NCBI GenBank assembly: GCA_002914845.1
Contig: JXTC01000142.1
Span: forward strand, 302,399-366,398
Direction of reading: 5' to 3'
Length of the DNA: 64,000 bases
Origin: Trema orientale
Lineage: Eukaryota > Streptophyta > Magnoliopsida > Rosales > Cannabaceae
The notes below the pieces were generated by a model. The model saw only the letters and a program-made list of their open reading frames with translations. It made no database searches and was not told the DNA's origin. Positions 43,335-54,960 of the stretch are shown piece after piece; positions within the stretch are counted from its first letter, which is position 1, and each line of letters opens with the position of its first letter. The position numbers and the translations under genes were made by a program.

Positions 43335-43733
43335 ACTGCATGTGGGCGCATCTACAGTAGGGCGCCCCTACGTAGGACCCTGTCTATTCACCGTTGGATG
43401 GGAATCTGTATATAAATAGATTCTCCACAGATTCTCGTTATTCTCTACAGATTCCCATCCAACGATAATTAAAGCATGACCCTACGTAGGGACGCCCCTA
43501 CCGTAGCCATCCCCCTGATATTCCATTTATAATGAATATATTATACATGCAGTGGGATGGCTACGGTAGGGGCGTCCCTACGTAGGGTCATGCCTTAATT
43601 ATCGTTGGATGGGAATCTGTGAGGAATAACGGGAATCTGTAGAGAATCTATTTATATACAGATTCCCATCCAACGGTGAATAGACAGGGCCCTACGTAGG
43701 GGCGCCCCTACTGTAGACGTGCCCGAATATCAG
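43335..43733. mobile_element. Two inverted family 1 MITEs (copies C and D) with swapped target duplications
   Basis: Copy C is 43344-43514 and copy D is 43554-43724, 171 bp each, in opposite orientation and 39 bp apart. C is flanked by ACTGCATGT on the left and CTGATATTC on the right. D is flanked by ACATGCAGT on the left and GAATATCAG on the right. The two left flanks are reverse complements of each other, and so are the two right flanks. Each is 9 bp, the family's target duplication length. The whole block could form a very long hairpin. Confidence 0.88.
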
Positions 43734-44974
43734 ATATGGGCATAAATCAATTTGGCTAGTAAGATTGGCATTCCATGGATAAGACGTTTCATATATCTAT
43801 ATCTACTAGTTTGAGTTAATAAAAATAAAAAATAATATTAAGAAAACTAATTAATTTGATAAACAAAATCTTAGAGATTTTAATTTTTGAAACACAAAAT
43901 TATGCAAAGTTAATTGTTTTTAGATCTCAGGGGACATATATGGAGAAAGTCCTCATGGTGAGATATATTATGATCTGAAACTTAGTCTAATTATTTTTAG
44001 TGATATTTTAATGATTAAGACAAGGCAAACAAAGATTTTATATCAAAATAGACATTAAATGATTTGTAATTTAGTAACGTTATTTGAGATAATTTACAAG
44101 TAGTTGTTAACAAAAACCTAAAAATAAAAACTGAGACGTGAAATTTAATTTAATTTTATTCTTATTATTATGTATATGATAAATAAGACACTAATTATTT
44201 TGATAAACAATGTTACAACTCAAAGTTATCTTATGCCTAAAAGAAATTAAAAAAAAAAAAAAGAGGAAATTAGATTTGTTATGGTAAAGTTATAGAAAAA
44301 GTTGAAAAATCCCGGATTTTTAAACTTTTTTGAAAAATCCCCGAACTATATAAGAAATACTATTTTTAAACATATTTATAAAAATATCACTTTTCACTAA
44401 TTGATGAGATACTTGAGGTAATTGGTTAAGTTACTTGAAGTAATCAGATTGTTACTTATTTAACTCTTAATTATTCTATGTAACTTGATTAGTTACCTCA
44501 AATACTTTTTACAAGTACCAAATTTAGAAAATGATATTTATCTATATATATTGCTCAAAAAAGGTATTTTTTTAAATAAATTCAGGATTTCTCAAAATTT
44601 TGGCCCATTTGGGATTTTCAATTTTTCAGTCAATGGGCTGAGACTTCTATAAGAAGCCCAAAAAGGGAGCCCAATAACCTTAGAGTCGGCCCACCAATCC
44701 AATGGATTGGGTTGTGCAAAGTCGGCAAAATAGGTTGTGTAAAGTAGGCCTCATCAAAAAAAAAAAAAGAAAAAAAAAAAAAACAATGAAGCAGACAGCC
44801 AGACATGTCGAAGAATGTCCCTTTTCCCAAGTTTATTGGAGAAAGATAAGTTCAATAAAAAAAGAAAAAAGAAAAAAAAAAAAAAAACAAAAACAAATGT
44901 TAACCAAGCAGCTGGAGGACATCCCGAGTACCAAAGACATCTTAGTTTCTATAGTATAGCTATAGATATAGGTT
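43734..44974. other. AT-rich intergenic region
   Basis: No gene is supported. About 44290-44640 holds a repeat with inverted-looking ends (GAAAAATCCCGGATTTTT .. GGGATTTTCAATTTTTC) and AGTAACC-like motifs in the middle, related to sequences near 6.0 and 58-62 kb. Two A-runs occur at 44755-44783 and 44860-44888. Confidence 0.45.
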
Positions 44975-45443
44975 TCAATCGAATAGGTATTTTTTTTCTT
45001 TTACTTATCTATAAATATTTTTTTTTTTCAGATGTTGGATCATTATTTAACAACTATTATAATTTGAGTAGTTAAAAAAAAAATAAAAAAATACCTATTA
45101 TTTTTAATAATTTTTTTTCTTCATCTTTTAACATAAAAAGACGTGCATGACGATTTTTAGTTGGACAAAACTATACTTATAGATAGGTAAAAACAAAATA
45201 CTTACTGGATTAGTGCCCCGTAATTTTTTTTTTATCTATCCATATATAATGTTTTACCCAATTAAAATTCTTCACGTATAAAAGTTGGAGAGAGAAAAAT
45301 ATTAAATAATGAGTATTTATTTTTATTATTTTTTCCCCAAATACCCAAATTATGGTAGCCATTAGATTATAATCTAATAGCTAAAAAAAGAAATACATAT
45401 AGACAGGTAAAAAAAAAAAACATATTGAATTGGGAACCCCGTA
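44975..45443. mobile_element. Two adjacent family 3 MITEs
   Basis: About 44975-45222 runs from AATAGGTATTTTTTTTC to ACTTACTGGATTAGTGCCCC. About 45217-45443 then runs from GTGCCCCGTAATTTTTT to CATATTGAATTGGGAACCCC. Both have the ends of the family at 3606 and 9687. They abut and share the GTGCCCCGTAA junction, so one probably inserted at the end of the other. Confidence 0.5.
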
Positions 45444-45485
45444 TATATCTATTACTATATAATAGAAGGGAATAACTTTGGGAAT

Positions 45486-46990
45486 TGTGCAATATTCCAG
45501 GTGTTTCAGTTTTTTTTTTTAAAGAGTGACTTAATTAATGATATCTACTTATTATAAATTAAAAAAAAATACCTACTACTACCCAATTCCTACTCCACCC
45601 TATTAGGGATAATAGGTTTTTACACCTGCTCCGGTGTGACTCGAATCTATGACCGAAATCCCAAGTAGTGGGTGCTCTTACCATTTAGGGTCCGTTTGGT
45701 TACAGTGATGGAATGATAATGGTAATACTAATAGTAATCAGAATGGAATAGAAAAGAATGGTAGTGTAATTATTTTGTTTGGTTGAAGCGGTGGAATGAG
45801 CAGCTAAATGGATATTCTTATGTTTGGTTAACTGTGAAAAAAAATGAAATTAGATGTATAATGACAAAAATACTCTTCATTTTAATATTTTAAATTACAT
45901 TTAGCATTCAATTATTTCATTAAATTATTTTATATTTAATATTATTTTATCTTATTAAATTATTTTATTAATTATTTTTTAATCAAATTATTATTTTATT
46001 AATTAAATTATTTTGCATTTAGCGTAATTTTATTTTATTATTTTTTAAATTATTTTATTAATTATTTTTTATTAATTAAATTATTTAACATTTATCATTA
46101 TTTTATTTTATTGTATTAATTAAATTATTCTATTATTAAATTATTTTACATTTAGCATTATTTTATTTTATTTTATTACTTCATTAAATTATTTAATTAA
46201 TTAAATTATTATTTTATTAAATTATTTTGCATATAGCATTATTTTATTTTATTTTATTATTTTTAAATTATTTTATTAATTATTGTTATTAAGTAAATTA
46301 TAATCTTATTAATTATTTTTTATTAATTAAATTATTATTTTATTAAATTATTTTACATTTATCATTATTTTATTTTATTTTGTAATTTCATTAAATTCTT
46401 TAATTAAATTAAATTATTATTTTATGAAATTATTTTGCATATAGCATTATTTATTTTATTATTTTTAAATTATTTTATAAATTAAATTATTATTTTATTA
46501 ATTAAAGTATTATTTTATTTAATTTTTTTACATTTAGCATTATTTTAATTTATTAAATTATTTTTTAATTAAAGTATTATTTTATTAAATTATTTTACAT
46601 TTAGCATTATTTTATTTTGTTATTTCACTAAATTATTTTATTAATTATTTTTTATTAATCAAATATTATTTTATTAAATTATTTTATATTTAACATTATT
46701 TTACTTTATTTTATTATTTTATTTAATTATTTATTTTTTATTAATTAAATGATTTAATTAAATGGTATTTCATTCCATTCCACCTTATTCCACCCAAAAT
46801 AGAATTCTACCATATTTCATTCCAATGAAAAAAATTTTCCTATTTGAATTTTCAAACCAAACAATATCATTTTAAAATTGTTTCTATTCCATTCTATTTC
46901 ATTCTATTATCCCTAACCAAACATGACCTTAATTCAACCCACTTCGTCAGGTGCTTCAAGTTTAAATGTGTATTATTCCAGCTGTTTCAG
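45486..46990 (-). mobile_element. SINE (minus strand) split by a MITE
   Basis: A SINE lies on the minus strand, its A tail seen as a T run at 45510-45520, with a B-box complement GTGTGACTCGAATC at about 45635 and an A-box region near 45680. It is cut at 45685 by the element 45688-46928 and resumes at about 46932 (TTCAACCCACTTCGT). Outer 24-bp flanks 45486-45509 and 46967-46990 match at 21 of 24 positions and are probably the SINE target duplication. Confidence 0.7.
45685..46931. mobile_element. PIF/Harbinger-type non-autonomous element with ATT-rich core
   Basis: Ends GGGTCCGTTTGGTTA and TAACCAAACATGACC are inverted, with 3-bp duplications TTA (45685-45687, 46929-46931). Flanking subterminal parts are rich in GGAATG/CATTCC motifs. 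The core, about 45885-46745, is a degenerate tandem repeat of A and T with a recurring TTATTTTACATTTAGCATTATTTTA unit. Non-coding. Confidence 0.75.
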
Positions 46991-47082
46991 CCCTCTTTTT
47001 TTTTAATCATTAATATTTGTTGTCTTCATTTGTAACAGCTGCGTATTTCCTGGGTCTCTATATTTGTTGTGTGGGCTTTATT

Positions 47083-47290
47083 ACTTTGTCTTTTCTTTTT
47101 AGCCAACTGGAGCTAGCTCAGTTGGTCCAAGGTTTGAGAGTTGTGTGTGTGTGTTTGGGGGGATCAGGGGTTCAAACCTTGGTAGTGTGTATGTGTGTGT
47201 CATGTTCCTTTAATTTGTAGTAAGTGGTGGTCATTAGTTAAGCCCCATTTTTTCAAAAAAAAAAAAAAAAAACTTTGTCTTTTCTTTTTA
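47083..47290 (+). mobile_element. tRNA-derived SINE with 19-bp target duplication
   Basis: Body 47102-47271 has an A-box TAGCTCAGTTGGT, a B-box GGGTTCAAACC and a 3' A run. It is flanked by perfect 19-bp direct repeats ACTTTGTCTTTTCTTTTTA (47083-47101, 47272-47290). Same family as 3867-4030. Confidence 0.9.
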
Positions 47291-48760
47291 TTTAAAAAAA
47301 TAGCTACAGCCTTCAACTACAAGAGTTGCTCAGATAATCCTTTAATTCCAATAACTAATGACCAAATTTTACTGACAAATTTTTACTGAAAATAACAAAA
47401 TTGCCATTAGCATGAAAAAAAAATGTGTCGGTACTCTTCGTATATCATATACACAGATATAGACAAAGATTGTTGTACATCTGGTTTTTTTTTTTTTTTT
47501 TTCGGACTTCTTCAAATTTCTAAATAGGGAACTTTATTTGCACCCTTTCTTGTGTTAAAGTACCCCTTTTTCTAAAAGTATAATTTCAATTCCAGATTTA
47601 CCCCTAATTTTAAAGAACTTACTTGAAGCAATTCTTTTAACCATGTTTTATCCTAATACACCCCGCAGTTCAATTTATCGAAGCTATTTTTGCTGTAGCA
47701 ATTAAATTCAAATCCCAAGTACAAAATTCTCCGGGGAAACTTTTAAATCCATGAAAAAAAAATCTAAATATCCCAATCAATTACATAACAAAACAGTGTC
47801 CGTGCAAGTGTTGAAGACATCAATACTACTCCAAGAACTTTTTATTTTCGCTTTTTTTTTTAATTAAATTTTCTTTCTTTCCCATTTCCATTTAAATTCT
47901 TGAAAGTACATACAAGGTTTGTATTACTTTGTGTTTGTTTTTATTCTTTTTATATTTTTAAAAAAGTTTATGATCTTCCCTCCTAGGCTTTCTCTTTTGA
48001 GTAAATCTTCCTTCCTATACTTTCGTTTTCATGAATTAATATGCTGTTTTTTTATAAGCCAAAACATTGCAACAGAATAGGAAAAAGTAAAAGAAAATTA
48101 AACAAAGAGGAAAGTGAAGAGGCAGAAAATGTGTAGCAAGAGGAGAAAAACAAATGTTACTGCAAATTCAAGGGCGTGGGAGAATTAATGGAATGCACAG
48201 ATAGATACTTTTTTGGAAAAAAAATGTCCAATTTTGTCATTTTATCAACAACAGGGGTGCTTTTATATCAAGGAGGGGTGCAAATATGGTCTCTTTTCTA
48301 CATTATTTATCTTTGTACGTAAGAACAAGCTATCGAATATCAAGATAAAAATTTTTGTGTGTATTAATTTAAAAGGGTTATCTTGTAACTTTATATTATT
48401 TGTGATATTAATTTTCGTGCTTTTTATTTTTTAGGGGAATTTTTGTGCTTTTTTAACATAATAGCACAATAAACTCTTTTTTTTTTCCCCTTTATAAACT
48501 AATAAAGCAAACAGTGCAAATGATGCAGCTATATTTTTGAAAATTTATCCTAAATTAGATTAAACTCTTAAAAAATATAAAATTAAATACGGGTAGAACG
48601 TGCCTTCGGCACGTTCTTCAAATACCAGTATGTATATATTTGGGAAAACTTATACGAATGAGTCTGGCCTTTGGTTGGAAATTCCTGTTCTTTTTTCCTG
48701 TTGCGTGTTCCAAATTAAAGTTGTTGTTCTATTAAATCTCTCAGCATTGTATTACATCGA
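47291..48760. other. AT-rich intergenic region
   Basis: No gene is supported. A T run is at 47486-47502. A short perfect hairpin GAACGTGC-CTTCG-GCACGTTC lies at 48596-48616. The open frame 48213-48434 has no domain. Confidence 0.45.
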
Positions 48761-48834
48761 GCTTTCATAGCTCAGCTGGTTAGAGCACCCGTTTGGTAAG
48801 CGGGGGGCCTTGAGTTTTACTCTCAGTGAAAGCA
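48761..48834 (+). tRNA. tRNA-Thr (GGT anticodon)
   Basis: 74 bases fold as a cloverleaf: acceptor GCTTTCA / TGAAAGC with discriminator A; D arm GCTC..GAGC with AGCTGGTTA; anticodon stem CCCGT / GCGGG around the loop TTGGTAA, giving anticodon GGT (Thr); T stem TTGAG / CTCAG. The T loop is TTTTACT instead of the usual TTCRANY, which weakens the internal B box. No intron, no encoded CCA. It could be a functional nuclear gene or a slightly decayed copy. Confidence 0.8.
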
Positions 48835-49220
48835 ATGGTCTTGTAAATACTTTCTTTTTGTCTTTGAGCCTGTATGTAGGCCCCTTTATACAGGCAACAA
48901 CATATTTTCCTTTTTATTTGAGCCTACAGGCTCCTTTATAGATGCAACAAACAACATAAATTAACCTCCACGTAACACTGTTGTCTACATTAGGAAAGCA
49001 TCATATACAATACTCAGTACTTTGTTTCTTTGTTCGATATATTAGCATTAAGTTTCAACATATATTACACGGGAATCGGTATATGTAGTAATCCCAAAGA
49101 TTTACTAAAGCGATCTAGCAACGATTCTACAAGCTTATGTACTTGTCAGCCGCCACACCGCCCACCTGCCACCAGTGTCTGTAAATGTATAGACATAATA
49201 TCACTAGACTCCATCTACTT

Positions 49221-50821
49221 TCAGAATATTGTATCCATATAATTTACCCAATCATTGCAGAGATATTCTAATTCGTAAAAATGATCATATGGCCATATGG
49301 GCTCTTGCTGCCAGTACATGGCCTCAGAAGTAGTACTACTGCTTGGTCCTATAAGTTGACCATAATTAGGATGATCTATAAACATCGCTTGAGCATCCTC
49401 GGGCGTGCACAAGCCTCCATTTTCAACCGGTTGAGTCTGAATAGTGTCTTCAAATGTTTCAGCTGCATTATTAAGAATGGTCTGATTAACATTCTGGGTT
49501 TCGCCAGTTTCGCAATTCATAGGCGCCAATAAGGAGAAATCCTGTGTAGAAACAAGTTCATCATGTAGTGGTACAAGGTGGATATTGCATGAGCCTTCCA
49601 ATTTAGATGATTCTGAAGGCTCATGAGGAAATGAAATTTCGGTGATCGATTCAGAAAGATTATTATCAATGTCTGGAGAGGCTAATTCATCATCATTTGA
49701 ATTTGGCGGTTTTGCTGCTTCTAATTCGGTTGCTGAAAGAGTACTGTTAGTAGCACTAGTGGTACAATTAGCACTGGAATTGGCCCGCCGCAGCTGCTTC
49801 GGGCTTTTTTTCAAGTGGGTGTGCCAGTAATTTTTGACTTCGTTATCTGTTCTCCCTGGAAGTTTTGCTGCTATTGCAGACCATCTGAAATAACTCAAAT
49901 ACATGAAAATTAGTCCATTGTTATTTACAACAATATTTCATGTCGCATATATTTAGGTAGCTATCTAGCTAGCCCCAAACTTTGTTAAAGAGCTAGCGCC
50001 TGTATTCAAAATTATTGCTTTGCTACTTGTATAAGAACAGTTTCAGATGGAGTCAAAGTATACGCATGCAGCCAGCCAGAAATATTTCCCAACCAAAAAA
50101 AGAAACGAAAGAGAGCTAAAGATAAACCATGATTTGTATTAATTGCAATTCCACATGAAATTGATAAGTACTACTCAAGTTCTAAAAATATAAATGTTGG
50201 TTTATCAAATCAAATAAATATCTCTGATTTTCGTAATAACAAGCACACGTATGGTTAATTAAAATATATGATCATTCTACTCAAACTGTGCATTGGAAAA
50301 TAACAATGAATGAGTAGCTGTATTCTACTAATTAAGTACACTTAAGATATGTATGTACCGGTTTCCTAGCGTCTCATGCAATGCGATTATGGTTTCCTTT
50401 TCTTCCTTGCTGAAGTTTCCATGCTTAATGTCAGGCCTTAAGTAGTTCATCCACCGGAGTCTGCAACTTTTTCCCGACCTCGCCAAACCTATATAGAAGA
50501 TATATATAGTAGTAGAGAAATGTTAAAATCATCGACAGTAAAAGCCATATATATATATATATGTACTATCAAAGATAATAAACAACAAATCACGTAACGT
50601 TAATTCTATACAAATAGTAGTTTATATTTCCATAAATATATAGTAGAAAGGAAACTTAATTTTCATTATTATTAATTTATGTACGTACCAGCGGCTTTAG
50701 ACATCTCACTCCAATTCCAAATGCCGTATCTCTTAATATAAGCTACCAACTTCTGATCTTCTTCAGGACTCCATACACCTTTGTTTAGATGTGTCTTCTC
50801 ACACCGCCAAGTCTTCCCCAT
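49221..50821 (-). CDS. R2R3-MYB transcription factor (three exons)
   Basis: Three exons with GT..AG borders, in transcript order 50821-50689, 50488-50359 and 49884-49221, giving about 308 residues. Exon 1 encodes [25 protein letters not shown] and the start of R2; exon 2 encodes the rest of R2 ([20 protein letters not shown]) and part of R3; exon 3 encodes the R3 end ([21 protein letters not shown]) and an acidic, Ser/Asn-rich C-terminus with Trp residues ([20 protein letters not shown]), likely an activation region. Intron positions are those conserved in plant R2R3-MYB genes. R3 begins with Phe rather than Trp, as usual. The usual bHLH-binding signature of R3 is not evident. The MYB14/MYB15-like group is my best guess; subgroup and targets are uncertain. 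It acts in the nucleus as a DNA-binding regulator. Confidence 0.93.
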
Positions 50822-51537
50822 GTCTCTAGCTAGCTATATCGATACTATTTCATATATTTCCAGACTATACTCGATACACACATATACAATTCTAGTACAT
50901 ATTTATATAGTATAAGCCTACATTCAATAAAATACGAATTTTTTTGTAGTTTAGGAGACCAAGTAAAGCATACACACGCACACATTTATCACATATATAT
51001 ATACATATGTATGTCACAGGAAGAAGACTCTGCTGGGACATCAAATTTGGTCAAACGCAATTCAGTACTGGTTCAACAAAATTAAGAACTTCCCCGATAT
51101 TTCCCACTGTATAGACCCGGAAAAAAGTAAAATATTAAATAATATATAGAAAAAAAGCATGTTGAAAGAGTTGGAAATTTTAAATTAATTAAATACGAAG
51201 CATATGCGTGACAAGTCAAGTCTGGCCGCTTCCTTGCACCAGGGAATGTAGTTTTCTATAGTCCATAAATATACACAAAAGGCTTCTGAAAAGGACAAAG
51301 GAATAGAGGTTTTAATTATGATTTTTATTTTGGCTAAAAAAAAGGTATTATGTATATTAGAGGTAGTTTAAGTAGGAACTTATATATATGTATATATTCC
51401 TTGAATTTACAGATCCTTTTGATTAACCTTAAATAAAGAACCTTGATATTACCTCAAAAAAAAAAAAAAAGATAAATAATCTCCATAGTTAGTACCTTTT
51501 AACAAATTATTATATAGTACAAGAGTAACACTCATTA
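50822..51537. other. Upstream region of the MYB gene
   Basis: Probable promoter of the minus-strand MYB gene. AT-rich with a TATATA-containing stretch at about 50990-51010 and TATATAGTAT near 50905. No gene is seen and no operator can be named with confidence. Confidence 0.4.
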
Positions 51538-51732
51538 ATTTTTTTTTTTTTAAATGGGGTTTAACTAATAACCTCCACTTATTACAAATTAAAGGAAAAT
51601 ACCTAATACTACCCAATCCCCACCCCACTCCATTAGGGATAATTGGCTTTCATGCCTACCCCGGTGTGACTCGAACCTAGGACCGAGATCCTAGGTAGTG
51701 GGTGCTCTTACCACTTGAGCTAACCAACTTCG
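51538..51732 (-). mobile_element. tRNA-derived SINE (minus strand)
   Basis: On the minus strand: an A-box TAGCTCAAGTGGTA (plus 51709-51722), a tRNA-like stretch, a B-box GGTTCGAGTC (plus 51668-51677) and a tail seen as a T run at 51539-51551. The 3' domain TAATAAGTGGAGGTTATTAGTTAA resembles that of the SINEs at 3867 and 47102, while the 5' tRNA-like head differs. No clear target duplication. Confidence 0.78.
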
Positions 51733-54239
51733 TAGCAATAAATTAAATATATATGCATGCTCCGGTTAGAGCACATATGTTACCATTATTGGATCTTTTA
51801 TTGATCATTGTCTTAATCGTCTGTAATCCTAATCATAAAAAGTTAATTAACATAGTGTTTTTATTAAAGGATAAATTTCTTTTCTCTGTACGTATAAGTC
51901 AAGGAACCAGCTGCCGATAATATAAGTAAAAGCAAAACATATATATAAAATTGTCATTCTCAGTATCTATTAATTATATACTCTTTGAGTTGTATATATG
52001 TATATATAATATCAGTTCATGAATAGATTGTAAAATTAATAACTTATCAAAACAATATTAACCTTGACGTCCACTACTCTTGTAACACAAACAAATGCTT
52101 CCAAATTGCAACTCTAGAACACGGACAATTTCTACAAATAGCATATTTGTATATGTATATAATCAGCTAATATAAAGGATCACGACAATTACATCATCCT
52201 GTTGAAGCTGGGAAAACAATAAAAATACTATCAATAATTTTTCAAGGTCTAGATTGGGTTGAGTCAACGTGAACACGTTCCCACACGATCGAAGAAACAG
52301 TAATACATTGGATAAATGTGTGAAGTCAAAGGATAATATGACCATGCATGACATGAAAGTGTAAGATCCGAATATCATATTAAGCATTAATATATTTGCA
52401 TTCATATGGAACGAAGTCATAACATATATATATATAGTAGAAAAAAAAAATATATAGTGTAGTAGTGATCATTTAATTTGTTTTGGTTAACGGCACTCAA
52501 TTACCCAACTTCAATCCCTTATCTTTTTCCTTTAAATAATCAATTTTGATCTTTAGTGCTGAAAATAAGAATTTCTTTTAGTAATTTTATTAGTTCAGGC
52601 AGCCTCAATCCTTCATGAATATCCGATCATTGGTTCATTGAAATATACATTGGAGGGCTAAAGAAAAGACGAGCTAGATGCCTTTACTATAAGAAAAACA
52701 TTTCTTGTTGAGGAAAAAAAGAAATAAAAAGTTCAAGATGTTGAAGCACTCTGAATCTCTGATATATCTGTTAATTAGATGCTAAATACTGCCAAACTAA
52801 ATGCAGTATGCTTTGGAATGGACTTGATTGCTGACACGCTCTCATTTTGGCCAACTTTGTAATGTACATTAATAAATCCATTTTAGAGTTAGAAAGAAAA
52901 TAATTAGAATTAAGTTATATTTCAATAGAAATTTAAGGAAAAAGACGAAATAAAACATCAAGTTTGAATGCCATTATTCTTCGAGAACTCTAGAAACACG
53001 AGGAATTTACCTACTTGAACAAGTTATGAGGAAGAATAATTAGCTAGCTATGTAATTATTGTTTTTTGTTTTTATTAGATAAGCAATGTCAATATATAGA
53101 CAAATTAACTATTGCTATACATTCTGGAAATTGTAGGGACCCAGTCTTGGTTTCCCACTACTGCAAATTGTCCTTGATGAGCTCAAAGATGATTATGAGA
53201 ATGATTTGGAGATAGATTATTTATAATAATACTATATATGACATATATCTGTATTCCCCATTTGGGATATTTTTAATGGCAATTGGAGAGTTAATCTAAA
53301 TTATAATTTAGGATGGATCTATACTTTGGAAAGTATTAGGAAAGGACAACAATATGGATGTGAAACACGTGTTAGTTTATGTATATAATAATAAAGTTTA
53401 TTGACTAGTCTCGTGATTATGCAATGAGCATCAGGATTAAAGTCAAGTCATATGTCTTGCCATGTCTTACATAATATGGCTTGTATTTTAATCATTCATT
53501 AATTTCAACCCTGCGTGTTTTACATTCATACTTACGAAGAGTTTACTTTTTTCCCCTGTTTTAGTTTACCATTGGCGAGTGTGTCCCAAGTCCAACACTT
53601 GGCCAAATAAACTGCCGCATGCTTATTTGCACTACTACAACATATATAATAAGTTTAAGTTAACCCTTCAAAAATCAAAGTCCAGTCATGATCGTCATGT
53701 AATTCTGACTAAATTGATTTTTAAGAAAAGAAAAAAAATTAGGCACCCCATGCCACTTTTGTTTCATACCAAAGAGATAAACTAAAGACATCATTGTTTC
53801 TGTTTTTGTTTTTCCTTTTTTATATAAGGAAAGAAATCACCGCTATATAATATAACTCATATTACAACATTTTTTATATATATGGGATCAAGAAAAAGAG
53901 GAAACCACTCATGCATGCACCATTAATGTGTTCCTTTTTTTTTTTTTTTTCAATATTGTCCCCAGGATTTTGCCTTCCATATAATTTGAATATGTATTTT
54001 ATTTCTTGAGATTGTGACAAAATTTCAATTTCACCTATTGTAACATCTAACTTTATGAAAAATACTTTAATTGATATTAATTTCATTCTCATTTAGTATT
54101 CTGAAACATAAACTAAATTGAAATAATTTCTAAATTAATAAAACTTTGTTAACAAACAATGCAAAATTAAAAATATAATACGTTTCTATTAATTTAAAAG
54201 CTATTTGGAAATCATTTTTGCTTCAATATACTTTGTTTT
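51733..54239. other. AT-rich intergenic region
   Basis: No gene is supported. Open frames (for example 52163-52420, 53579-53785) are short, have no domain and are AT-biased. T runs occur at 53936-53950. Confidence 0.45.
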
Positions 54240-54960
54240 AGGGGTGTGACAATTTTTTGTAATTAGTCACTAACTAAAAATATTAAGTCACAAATAATGT
54301 GATAATTATACAATATGGGGTCAATTAAGAAAATGTAACGTGTCAAAATTATAATGGACAAAGAAGAAGTTTGACATTTCAAGACAAGTGTCTATTAGAG
54401 ACTCAAAAGTTGCTACTACATATTTGACTAATGGTATCAAGCCACATGTCAAAAAGGAGTAGACTTCTTCAACAAATTGTTACAAGACATCTGGACGGGA
54501 GAGGTGTCTCGAACTGCACATTAAACTGACACCTCATGTTAATAGGTGTCAATCACCCAAAGATGAGCTGTCGCATAACCAACGCTCAAACACATGCAAA
54601 AGCTGGTGGAACTCAATCTCATATGCATATATATAGGTTGTAAACCTTTGTAAAAAGGAAAAAACCTTCAATAAATACAATTAGCTCCATTTTTACTTTC
54701 TTTCTCTCTAACTTTTACTTTACCGTCCAATCTCCTTTTATCTATTGTTTTATTAATTCCAATGCCAAACAAGCAACATCTTCTCTACTACCTATATCTA
54801 TATATACATTTATGTTCACATATATTTTTCAGACCAAATTTACCACCCGTGAGTAAATTTCTTTCACCGAAATAAACTTATATACAGATATACATACACA
54901 AGTTTCATTCATTCATAGCTCTTATATGTTTTATTATCAATATTAATACCAGAAGCTTTT
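54240..54960 (+). repeat. LTR-like remnant
   Basis: TATATATATAGG (about 54625) followed by AAAAAGGAAAAAACCTTCAATAAATACAATTAGC and a C/T-rich stretch resembles the R-U5 part of plant LTRs. Ends and internal region cannot be identified. Low confidence. Confidence 0.35.

Noticed and set aside
48591..48630. Helitron 3' end
   Set aside because: A hairpin is present, but neither the CTRR end nor a 5' TC end could be placed.
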